A DNA stretch of 64,000 nt from Ipomoea triloba (Eukaryota; Streptophyta; Magnoliopsida; Solanales; Convolvulaceae), in assembly GCF_003576645.1 (NCBI RefSeq), contig NC_044917.1:9988916-10052915 (forward strand), written 5' to 3'. Position 1 is the stretch's first letter, and each line of letters starts with the position of its first letter. Under the pieces are notes generated by a model, which had not been told where the DNA came from, ran no database searches, and worked only from the letters and a program-made list of their open reading frames with translations. Position numbers and translations under genes: made by a program. Of this stretch, positions 40,824-51,239 are shown piece after piece.

Positions 40824-41734
40824 CAAGGTCCACAGTACACTGTGAATCCTAATTCAATATACAGAATTTGACCTCATAAAATACGAAATTCATGTTCATA
40901 ATGCACAGAATTCATGTTCATGATATCGTGTTTTGTGTGTGTATAATGAACATGAATTATGTGCATTATGAATATGAATTATGTACCTTACAAAGTCAAA
41001 TTTTGTGTATTAAATTAAGATTCACAGTATATTGTGAACTCTAGTCCACGATATAACGATGGCCCTATCTTCCTGTACTTCATATGCATGATATATGCAC
41101 CAAACCACCCAATCCTTCTCTTATATAAACATACTTACACATCACCTACTTTTTCAATGCCCATGCACAAGTCCTATTATCCAAAATATTTTTTGAGAAC
41201 AGGTTGACACCACCCAGTTCACCACCACCAAAGACCTCATTGGGCAGCCTTCAAGATGGGTGGTAACAAAGTGGAAATGACAAAAATGGACAAAAAACAA
41301 AGAGGTTTGACAAAAATATGAACTTTTTGAAAACTGGATAAAAATAAGCAAAACTTGTGTTGGTCCCGATTGGGTGGTGAAAAGTCTAGAGGGGGAGTGG
41401 GGTGACTAGACTTTTCTAACAATTTTAAACTTTATAACACTTCAAATAAAATAATTCTAAGTGAATAAATTCAACTTGAAATGCATAGTGATACGAACGG
41501 TGAAGTGCTATAAATGAAACCACGTAAAAATGAAGAGATATATCACATACAACACGATGAAATATCTTAAAATAGCTCAAATGATAAGTATGCAAAGTTT
41601 GGACCACATGCGAACGTGGAACACACAAACCTAGATATAGATAAATCAACACAGTATGAAATGGGTTAGTTGGTCAAATATGCAAAGTAAATAAAGTAGT
41701 GTTGTAAAGTAAATAGAGAGAGATTTATAACCCG

Positions 41735-41880
41735 GCCTGGAGGGTGTGGTTGAGTGGAAGGGACTCATCCATCATTAACCAAAGGTCAAGGGTTCGATCA
41801 TTGACTTTGGGAATGGAGCAACTTTAAATCTCCAAGCCAGTTGAGATTTATAGTGGTTCAGATGTGGTGTAATCATCCTA
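41735..41880 (+). mobile_element. SINE-like, tRNA-derived head
   Basis: GGTGTGGTTGAGTGGAAGGG (A-box-like) and GGTCAAGGGTTCGATCATTG (B-box-like) are spaced like a Pol III promoter, followed by a TG-rich body. No clean poly(A) tail, so the 3' limit is approximate. It is a different family from the SINE at 6140. Confidence 0.5.
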
Positions 41881-43140
41881 ATATACTCTTCTCCTTTCAC
41901 TCCAAGGAGGAAATTCACTAAAGCACTTCCCGAGCGCCTCGCACAAAGCTACACTCACTAACTAAGGTTTTCACAAGCTCCTTGCTACTCTCTCTCTTTC
42001 TACACTCAGTAGAGATGCCTTTACAAGAAATAAAGATTTTTTTTTCTAAGACTTGAATTTTCTCTCGTGTATAGCTCAATACTTAGCACTTTAATATCGT
42101 TGTTCCCTCGTTGTAAAAATCGTTGTAAATCCGTATTTGTCTTCAAGTCTTCTTAGTTTTTTATAACTTGAAAAAGTTATTTGCCCGTTGTGGATTTTCA
42201 AATTTGAATCCACTTGATCTGATAGCCTTTGCCAACTTGATCTGTAACATTTAATACCTCTACCATTTGCTCAAAAAGTCTTTTAATTCAGCTTGATTGA
42301 ATCTTGAAAGTTGTATCCTCCAATTTTTGACTTTGTTGCAATCTTGATTTGATTTTGACAAGTTGATCTTCCATAATATATTCCTGGTGATTCTTGCTTG
42401 AGCTTTGATAATTATCTTCATAAATCACCATCTTAATCTTTATTAGATTTGCATCTTCACGTACTGGTCTTCAAAAATGACATTCGAATTTTGGCTAAGT
42501 GTACTCCATCTTCATCCAAATTTGCCTTCACGTTTGTAGAGAAAAAGTGCAGTCCACGCGCCTATAAGCTTGCCAAACTTCCACTCCAAACCTCAAATTA
42601 GGCTCTCAACTTCCACTCCAAGTTCGGCTATGAGGTATAAAATAAATTGTTGACTTTGACTTCCGCTCCTTCCTCAGCCGTGTTGAACTTAGCCTCCAAC
42701 TTAGTCTCCAAAGACTAAAATGCTATGAGTGGGATTCAAATCTGGACCGGTAAGTATAATGCTCAAGTCTCTAATCAATGCTCCATATTAACTCATTGGT
42801 TAATATCATCGGAATAATATACTTGATCTTACTTAGGCTTTTATAGCGTATGATATAGCTTTAGACACTCCGGTCATCCGCTCCTCTTGGTCTTCGTCCT
42901 TTGACCTTGATTTTGGCTTTTTGAAGTTGCACTCCATCTTCCACTCTTAGATAACGCATGTGTTATAGTGGAAGCAAATAATTTGCAAGTACCATACATG
43001 GTGAATTCTATTTTACAAGAATTCGTACAATTCTAAGTCTCAATTTTGACTTCCAGAGAAAAAATATCTATACTCTAAAAATAAAATTGAGGATTTCTAA
43101 AATTACAATTTGACTCATCAAAACTATTACAATTTATTCA
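41881..43140. other. Intergenic, probable retrotransposon debris
   Basis: Many words such as 'cttccactccaa' and 'cttcaagtct' recur loosely, as in LTR or leader sequence, but no PPT, PBS or LTR ends could be set. No exon is supported. Confidence 0.35.
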
Positions 43141-44601
43141 TAACAACTCGTTTGGTATAAATGAATTTTTTGTCAAAAAAAAAAATTTAAAATAATATTT
43201 TTCCCTAGTCGACGAGACACGCAAGCCCCATTTGGGTGTATAGTCACTTTTTCGAGTGCATATTTCTGTGCCTTCAAGTACACAATTATAAACCAATGTT
43301 TATTATATCTTTTGCCTTCTTTTTAATAACGTATAACTAATTTTTTAATGAAATTTGCAAAATTTACAAACGATTTGTAAGCTAAGGGTAATTGCTTCGA
43401 TTACACATCTTTTTGCCTTGTAGAATTTTAGCCTTCAAGTGCATAATTGTGGGCCAGTGTTTATTAATCTTTTGCATTCTTTTCAACAATGCATAACTTC
43501 CCTTTTTGACATTCAAGTGCATATCTTTATACCTTCAAGTTCACAATTTTAGCATTGGAATGCATATGTTTGTGTCAAATGCACATTTTTATATAGAAAT
43601 TTTATTTTAATAGCCATTGATTCTGGAGTGTCAAATATATGTATATATATGTATATAAATAATGTTCGTGAACGTAGATTACTTATTGTTCACGAACGAA
43701 TTGTGATCATGAACATATGAAAGTGTTTGGTTATTCATTGTTAATGAACGTGATTGTCAAAAGCTTTCCATAATACTAATTAATGTATTCTCAAAAAAAA
43801 AAATACTAATTAATGTAAAATATCATCTTTCCCCTTAATTACTGATTGCATGTGCCATTACCATATTAATCATCTTCTAATCCAGGCCGTTTATGTTTTT
43901 TGATTTGATGGCTAGGATTAATTCTCATAGTCCTCTATAGTATATAGTCCTCATGTGAACAAGGGCCTATATATATATATATATGGATGCTGCATTATTA
44001 TATATAGAACATTTACAAACAATAATGAACACGGACTCGTTTTCCCTTCTTGTGCGGCCTTAACTATATTTACTCTCAAATAGCTAAGTCAGCCTCGTTC
44101 ATCCCTCAGAAAAAATGCAAAGTAAGCAATGAGATGGCTACGAAAATAAGTTAGGCAAGAAGCTAAAGGAAACACTCGAACTTTGTAGAGAACTTATATT
44201 ATTTCTATACTTGCGTCTGTTGCGTACATCTTCATTAAGGCAAATGGGATTTGCATTTTAAATCGAAAAAAAAGACTTCTCTTTATTTTGTACAACTTTG
44301 AAAAGTGTCTCATTCTTGTCAAATCCTTCAAGCTTTAGCAGATGGTATCAAACTCCTTTTGAAAGAAAGCCTTCTTCCATCTCGAGGGGATACTCGCTTA
44401 TTCCGTATCGGACCTTCCATAGCAGTGATATCCGTTTTTCTAAGTTATTTAGTAATTCCTTTTGGTTATAAGCTTGTTTTAGCCGATCTTAGTATTGGGG
44501 TTTTTTTCTGGATCGCCGCTTCAAGTATTGCTCCCGTTGGACTTCTTATGTCCGGATATGGATCAAATAATAAATATTCCTTTTTAGGTGGTCTACGGGC
44601 A
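43141..44601. repeat. 1461-bp segment, first copy of a perfect direct duplication
   Basis: The same sequence occurs at 46805-48265. The offset is 3664 at both ends, so there is no net length change over 1461 bp, even in the (TA)n tract near 43972. The segment is nuclear-type AT-rich DNA up to about 44315 and ndhA-type after that. Confidence 0.9.
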
Positions 44602-45863
44602 GCTGCTCAATCAATTAGTTATGAAATACCCTTAGCTTTATGTGTATTATCAATTTCTCTGCGTGTGATTCGATCAGGTATAAAAAAGCTCTATGCGTTT
44701 TGATAGTTTTGACTTGTGAGATCGAACAACTATTAATTTCCTCTTAAAAACCGAAGTTCAATAAAATTATGATAACTATAAATATGCTAACTAGAAATCA
44801 ATTTTTTTTTTTGCACCCACAATGCAATTTCTTGCTTCGCTAGTAATAAGCGAAGCAAAAAAAAAAAATCTTTTAAGAATTTTCGTTGGTCTTTGTTTAT
44901 TAATAACTTCATCTTTCAATAAAACAAAAAATTTGTTTTGTTTGTAGCAATATCACATAGACATTTCAACCTCTCATTTTCTCCAATTACGAAAAAGAAT
45001 TAGCCATTTGTTCATGAATCGTGATAAAGATTTTGTCTCTTGATTTATTTTATTTCCTATGCCGAATAAAATCAATCTCACCTTTTTATTTTTATTTCGC
45101 TCCTATTCTCCTTTCTCAGAAAAAAGGGGACTTGGACCAAAGTAAAAGATTACTTCGTTCTTTATAGTTATTTTCTTAATCCGTGAATAGGAGGATACTC
45201 TGGATCAGGATCGTGGGGAGTACTTCTTGATTATTTCTACTAACTTCAAGTCCCCATTTGAATTCCTTATATGTAGAGAAATATCCTGTTGGATAACTTA
45301 CATAATCTTTATTACAAATCCTTTGTGTATCTTGGTCTTCCTACCCATCCACTCGTTTTTGAAATCTCTCCTTATGGAAATACATCTAGGATATATAGAT
45401 AGTAAAAACTCCATACAGTTGATCTTTGAAACCCGCTTCCGGCTATGATGACGAATTCACCAAGCTTGGGGGTAAAAAGCAAACATAAAAAAGTTTTTTT
45501 ATGTTTGCTTTTTTAACTTTATTCTTGTACATAGGAAAGAAGACTTAATCTTTGTACTGCCTAATTCGAAGCCGCTTTTTTTTCACTCATATAACTATCT
45601 AGTTTCCTTTATCATCCTCAAGTACCCAATATTCTAGAAGAACTACGAACACTAAAAAATATGTATATAAAAAAAAAAGAATAAATCATCCTAAAGATCT
45701 TAATAGAAGGATTATTCTTATAAAAGAAAAACATTGAATAAAAATATGAAAATAAAAATACCGCATATATAGCACCCATAGAAAAAAAAGGATAGATAGA
45801 CATAAGAAATATTACTAGAAATATTACTCAAAAATGATAGAGAATTACTTTTCTTTTAAAGTG
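44316..45863 (+). pseudogene. ndhA: Chloroplast ndhA insertion (NUPT): exon 1 part plus group II intron part
   Basis: The frame reads [77 protein letters not shown] and [20 protein letters not shown], the latter two thirds of exon 1 of plastid NDH subunit 1 (ndhA), a membrane subunit of the thylakoid NDH complex. At about 44663 it passes into GTGTGATTCG, the start of the ndhA group II intron. The first exon-1 codons and all of exon 2 are missing. Some residues differ from the usual plastid protein (e.g. FRIGPS), as expected for nuclear drift. It is plastid DNA in the nuclear genome, not a working gene. Confidence 0.9.
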
Positions 45864-46333
45864 TTTTTTTTTTTTGCTTCGCTTATTACTAGCGAAGCAA
45901 GAAATTGCATTGTGGGTGCAAAAAAAAAAATTGATTTCTAGTTAGCATATTTATAGTTATCATAATTTTATTGAACTTCGGTTTTTAAGAGGAAATTAAT
46001 AGTTGTTCGATCTCACAAGTCAAAACTATCAAAACGCATAGAGCTTTTTTATACCTGATCGAATCACACGCAGAGAAATTGATAATACACATAAAGCTAA
46101 GGGTATTTCATAACTAATTGATTGAGCAGCTGCCCGTAGACCACCTAAAAAGGAATATTTATTATTTGATCCATATCCGGACATAAGAAGTCCAACGGGA
46201 GCAATACTTGAAGCGGCGATCCAGAAAAAAACCCCAATACTAAGATCGGCTAAAACAAGCTTATAACCAAAAGGAATTACTAAATAACTTAGAAAAACGG
46301 ATATCACTGCTATGGAAGGTCCGATACGGAATA
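45864..46333 (-). repeat. Left arm of a 470-bp perfect palindrome (ndhA, inverted)
   Basis: Inverted copy of 44399-44868 (ndhA exon 1 end and intron start). It mirrors 46335-46804 base for base around the N at 46334, including the 12-base T and A runs at the two outer ends. Confidence 0.9.
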
Positions 46334-46334
46334 N
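46334..46334. other. Single N at the exact centre of the palindrome
   Basis: The sequence is GGAATA-N-TATTCC. An undefined base exactly at the symmetry point marks an assembly join or an unresolved hairpin centre. Confidence 0.95.
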
Positions 46335-46804
46335 TATTCCGTATCGGACCTTCCATAGCAGTGATATCCGTTTTTCTAAGTTATTTAGTAATTCCTTTTG
46401 GTTATAAGCTTGTTTTAGCCGATCTTAGTATTGGGGTTTTTTTCTGGATCGCCGCTTCAAGTATTGCTCCCGTTGGACTTCTTATGTCCGGATATGGATC
46501 AAATAATAAATATTCCTTTTTAGGTGGTCTACGGGCAGCTGCTCAATCAATTAGTTATGAAATACCCTTAGCTTTATGTGTATTATCAATTTCTCTGCGT
46601 GTGATTCGATCAGGTATAAAAAAGCTCTATGCGTTTTGATAGTTTTGACTTGTGAGATCGAACAACTATTAATTTCCTCTTAAAAACCGAAGTTCAATAA
46701 AATTATGATAACTATAAATATGCTAACTAGAAATCAATTTTTTTTTTTGCACCCACAATGCAATTTCTTGCTTCGCTAGTAATAAGCGAAGCAAAAAAAA
46801 AAAA
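46335..46804 (+). repeat. Right arm of the palindrome (ndhA, direct)
   Basis: Same as 44399-44868 with offset 1936. It passes directly into the second copy of the 1461-bp duplication at 46805. Confidence 0.9.
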
Positions 46805-48265
46805 TAACAACTCGTTTGGTATAAATGAATTTTTTGTCAAAAAAAAAAATTTAAAATAATATTTTTCCCTAGTCGACGAGACACGCAAGCCCCATTTGGG
46901 TGTATAGTCACTTTTTCGAGTGCATATTTCTGTGCCTTCAAGTACACAATTATAAACCAATGTTTATTATATCTTTTGCCTTCTTTTTAATAACGTATAA
47001 CTAATTTTTTAATGAAATTTGCAAAATTTACAAACGATTTGTAAGCTAAGGGTAATTGCTTCGATTACACATCTTTTTGCCTTGTAGAATTTTAGCCTTC
47101 AAGTGCATAATTGTGGGCCAGTGTTTATTAATCTTTTGCATTCTTTTCAACAATGCATAACTTCCCTTTTTGACATTCAAGTGCATATCTTTATACCTTC
47201 AAGTTCACAATTTTAGCATTGGAATGCATATGTTTGTGTCAAATGCACATTTTTATATAGAAATTTTATTTTAATAGCCATTGATTCTGGAGTGTCAAAT
47301 ATATGTATATATATGTATATAAATAATGTTCGTGAACGTAGATTACTTATTGTTCACGAACGAATTGTGATCATGAACATATGAAAGTGTTTGGTTATTC
47401 ATTGTTAATGAACGTGATTGTCAAAAGCTTTCCATAATACTAATTAATGTATTCTCAAAAAAAAAAATACTAATTAATGTAAAATATCATCTTTCCCCTT
47501 AATTACTGATTGCATGTGCCATTACCATATTAATCATCTTCTAATCCAGGCCGTTTATGTTTTTTGATTTGATGGCTAGGATTAATTCTCATAGTCCTCT
47601 ATAGTATATAGTCCTCATGTGAACAAGGGCCTATATATATATATATATGGATGCTGCATTATTATATATAGAACATTTACAAACAATAATGAACACGGAC
47701 TCGTTTTCCCTTCTTGTGCGGCCTTAACTATATTTACTCTCAAATAGCTAAGTCAGCCTCGTTCATCCCTCAGAAAAAATGCAAAGTAAGCAATGAGATG
47801 GCTACGAAAATAAGTTAGGCAAGAAGCTAAAGGAAACACTCGAACTTTGTAGAGAACTTATATTATTTCTATACTTGCGTCTGTTGCGTACATCTTCATT
47901 AAGGCAAATGGGATTTGCATTTTAAATCGAAAAAAAAGACTTCTCTTTATTTTGTACAACTTTGAAAAGTGTCTCATTCTTGTCAAATCCTTCAAGCTTT
48001 AGCAGATGGTATCAAACTCCTTTTGAAAGAAAGCCTTCTTCCATCTCGAGGGGATACTCGCTTATTCCGTATCGGACCTTCCATAGCAGTGATATCCGTT
48101 TTTCTAAGTTATTTAGTAATTCCTTTTGGTTATAAGCTTGTTTTAGCCGATCTTAGTATTGGGGTTTTTTTCTGGATCGCCGCTTCAAGTATTGCTCCCG
48201 TTGGACTTCTTATGTCCGGATATGGATCAAATAATAAATATTCCTTTTTAGGTGGTCTACGGGCA
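46805..48265. repeat. 1461-bp segment, second copy of the direct duplication
   Basis: Copy of 43141-44601. It contains the fourth ndhA piece (47980-48265), which stops at TCTACGGGCA and is followed by unrelated nuclear sequence. The first copy continues here into ndhA (GCTGCTCAATC). Confidence 0.9.
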
Positions 48266-48405
48266 ACAAAATGGCACATTTCAGTCAATTTCCCCACAAA
48301 TATTACATCTTTAGCACCAGATCTAGATTTAGATTTCTTCACAATCATGTTTGTGGTTTCTTCTTCCTTGTCATCATCACACTTGTGAGAAAATATCTGC
48401 AAGAT
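48266..48405 (-). other. Unidentified exon-like piece cut by the ndhA insertion
   Basis: On the minus strand an AG acceptor (TTGCAG near 48400) is followed by an open stretch reading [33 protein letters not shown] and [11 protein letters not shown]. It is charged and Lys/Ser-rich like a real exon, but I recognise no family. It runs straight into ndhA sequence at 48265, so if it was an exon the insertion broke it. Confidence 0.35.
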
Positions 48406-48770
48406 GAATGAAGAAAGCCTCAATGGAAATTCAAAAGATACCCAAATATATATATATATAGTATATTAAAGGGGCCCAACAAAAATTACATGCACGTCCT
48501 TTCCTTTTCTAGACTAGTCTTTCCATGTCCAGATTTTTTGGCACTTTCCTTTTTCAATGAGGGACCATCCTTCTGGTTATTACTTACCTTACTGCTTCAG
48601 GTTCCTTGTCTCTAAATCACTCATGAAGCCACATTGCTCCGAATGTTAATTTCTATCACAGGCTCCGAAAATTGAGACTATCAATTAGAAGACATCCTGT
48701 ATACAATATAACAGAATGTTCTGAAGGCAGAAGTAAAAAATAGAAAATAGTGTGATGCCTCTGGTACCAA

Positions 48771-48958
48771 CATCTTCTCATCATCATATGGAGCATCTGG
48801 TGCACTAATCCGGATAATCTCACTTAAGCAAAAAGCAACTGCAACCTTCACATCAGTGCCTCAAAAATTTATCCATATAATCAGTGCCTTCATTAATGGA
48901 GAAAGTCCATGGACTTGGTTGGTGCTTGCTTCACTTTTAACAGGAAAGACTCAAGTTG
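48771..48958 (-). pseudogene. PDS5-like cohesion factor relic
   Basis: On the minus strand the reading is QLESFLLKVKQAPTKSM, then after a frameshift LSPLMKALI, then after a stop GTDVKVAVAFCLSEIIRISA and PDAPYDDEKM. This follows the N-terminal series of plant PDS5 sister-chromatid cohesion proteins (SMxxALSPLMKAL, then D-VKVAVASCISEITRITAPDAPYDDDQM). The frameshift, the stop and the lack of further exons on either side show a pseudogene fragment. Confidence 0.75.
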
Positions 48959-51239
48959 CTTAAAAACAGAACAAAATGAAATGACAAAAAGAAAATAAAA
49001 GAAAAGTTTAACTAGGAAATAATCAAAAGATTCCATTTATTTTACGGAAAGAAATCACAATGGTTTATGAAACAATAGTTATTGACTCTGTTAACTGTGG
49101 ATGGGCCAATGGTTCAGAAAACACAGATTAACTCCCACAAACTAACAAAACAGAACCAAATTTTATATTTGGACAAGCCTACCTTGGACTTATAGAGCCT
49201 TATGGGTAGGTCACACAAACCAAGTAGAAACAATATGCTTAGTTTCAAACCAAACTAAAGGATCAAGGTTGTTTACTATTCGGTTGGAATGCAAGAAATT
49301 GGATTTGAAAAGGGCTCGTTTTAAGCAATAGAAATATATATAAACACAATAACTTAACCAAACATTATATCATGTGCATCACCAAGATATTAACAACTAA
49401 ATACATATCAGCACAAACAACACGAAACAGCAAACGACACAAGAATTTTTTTATTTATTTTTTTTAAAAAAAAAAAAACAAGAACACTTGAAAACGCTTA
49501 ATCATTTGAAAATACTTTAAATCATTTTAAAAAATTTTATAAAAAAAACTTCGAAATGCTAAAAATCAATTAAAAACAAAACTAAAAAGAAGGCTAAAAA
49601 ATATTTTAAAAACTGAAAATAACACTAACGCTATTTTAAACTTTTAAAAAACACAGTTTAAGACGCTAAAAATCATTTTTAAAATAAAAATATCAACACA
49701 ATTAAGTAGATGCTGTAAAATCAGCCTATTAATTCAATCCCAGGGATGATTCTAGCGTTATCGCATGAATAATTCGGAGGGTAGAGAGAGAAAAGTATGA
49801 GAGGGGAGAAACTAAAAAATTTAAAAACTGCTCAGAGACTCACTTCATTCATAATTTACATATATCTATATACATACAACATTAGGAATTGTATACAATA
49901 GTGGATACAGGAAAATAGAATAATGGCCATTATCTCACTGTATTCATGCGTCATTAAAAATCAAACTAGTGAGCATTATCTCACTGTATTCACTGTATTG
50001 ATGAATATTGTTTTTCATCAAATTGATGAAAAGCAATATAGTATATTTCCTCTTAAATAATAGTCCAAGTAAGAATTATTCACAAAGATAATTACACATC
50101 TAAACACAATTATGCGGTAAAAAAAATTCCCATGAAGATACGATTAGTTACACAAAATAATTATTTATCACATAAATAAATGCATATAGAAAAAATTTTC
50201 CTTTTCCATATAAGAATATACTTAGCTCTTAATGACCGAAAGCTCCAATTTTCATCACTGGCATAAACACAAACTCCATCCATCTTAAAATGGTGACCAT
50301 CCCATCCAGTTGCTTCACAAGGAACAAACTAATCAAAAGGCTAGGGTTCTGTTTGACACTTGATTATCCAGTAGTTGCCTTCACCCATGGCGCAATATTT
50401 TCTTTGGCCCTTGAGGTAAGATACCGTTTACGAAGACATGTATGATCAATCTAATTATTGTCCTGGACATCGATCCACCACCATTTATTTCCTACTTGTG
50501 ATTGAATGATTATTTACTTGATCTTGATTCAAAACTTATTTATGGTGCTAGTTTGGAACATTTGGAACATTATCACTCATAGAGGAATTCAATATCCTCG
50601 ATCTTGAGTGAACTCACTTTCTTCATTATTGAGGATTTAGAGTCATTTAATTGCCTACTAGCAGCTGATCAAGTCCCGCTCTTATTCAATTCCTATCAAA
50701 ACCATTATTATGTTGGTTCGATCTCCCCGTCTAGATTGGTATAGTTATCCTCATAATACCTCTCTTCTCAACCTGGCTTTCCCAGGCTTGACCTATTAAA
50801 GAAAATCAGAAAATAACCACTCATAATGCAGTATAAATATTAAGCACATAGCAGGTAGCAACTTTGCTTACTTATATGGACAAAGTTCACAATGTTCAAC
50901 ACGACAAATAATAAAGATAAACAAAAGGAAAACAATTTAAAGGAAAAAAAAATATTTTCAGCATGCAGTTCAAGTCAACTAAAAACCATATGACCATAAT
51001 AAATTTACTTGTGTGCTAAAATCGTGCTTGCCCATTCAGATCAAACACAACTCATTAAAACATGGTGTTATCAATGCACATTAATGACTTCTACAAGTTC
51101 AGCTTAAATATGAACTTTGGAACAGAAAAAACAAAGCATCATAATGTTTAAGTCTTCATGAAACACAAAATCAGTGTTTCCAAAAACAAATGCATTGACA
51201 ATAATGATGATGTAACAATTACAATCATAAAATGTAGTT
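48959..51239. other. Intergenic, no gene seen
   Basis: AT-rich. A minus-strand stretch at 50230-50330 is open in two frames but matches nothing I know. A direct repeat of 'gcattatctcactgtattca' is at 49927 and 49974. Confidence 0.4.

Larger units (their letters stand above)
39388..41055. mobile_element. MITE split by a nested solo LTR
   Basis: The left end TATATCGTGGATCAAGG is followed, after the LTR, by TCCACAGTACACTGTGAATC. The right end in reverse reads TATATCGTGGACTAGAG then TTCACAATATACTGTGAATC. Without the LTR and one TSD copy the element is about 244 bp with arms of about 45 bp. The interior repeats 'attcatgttcataatg' words in both orientations. A second member is at 61857-62727. Confidence 0.75.

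Noticed and set aside
44305..44703. 132-codon frame as a functional NADH dehydrogenase gene
   Set aside because: It is a piece of plastid ndhA exon 1 running into its intron, with no start region and no second exon.
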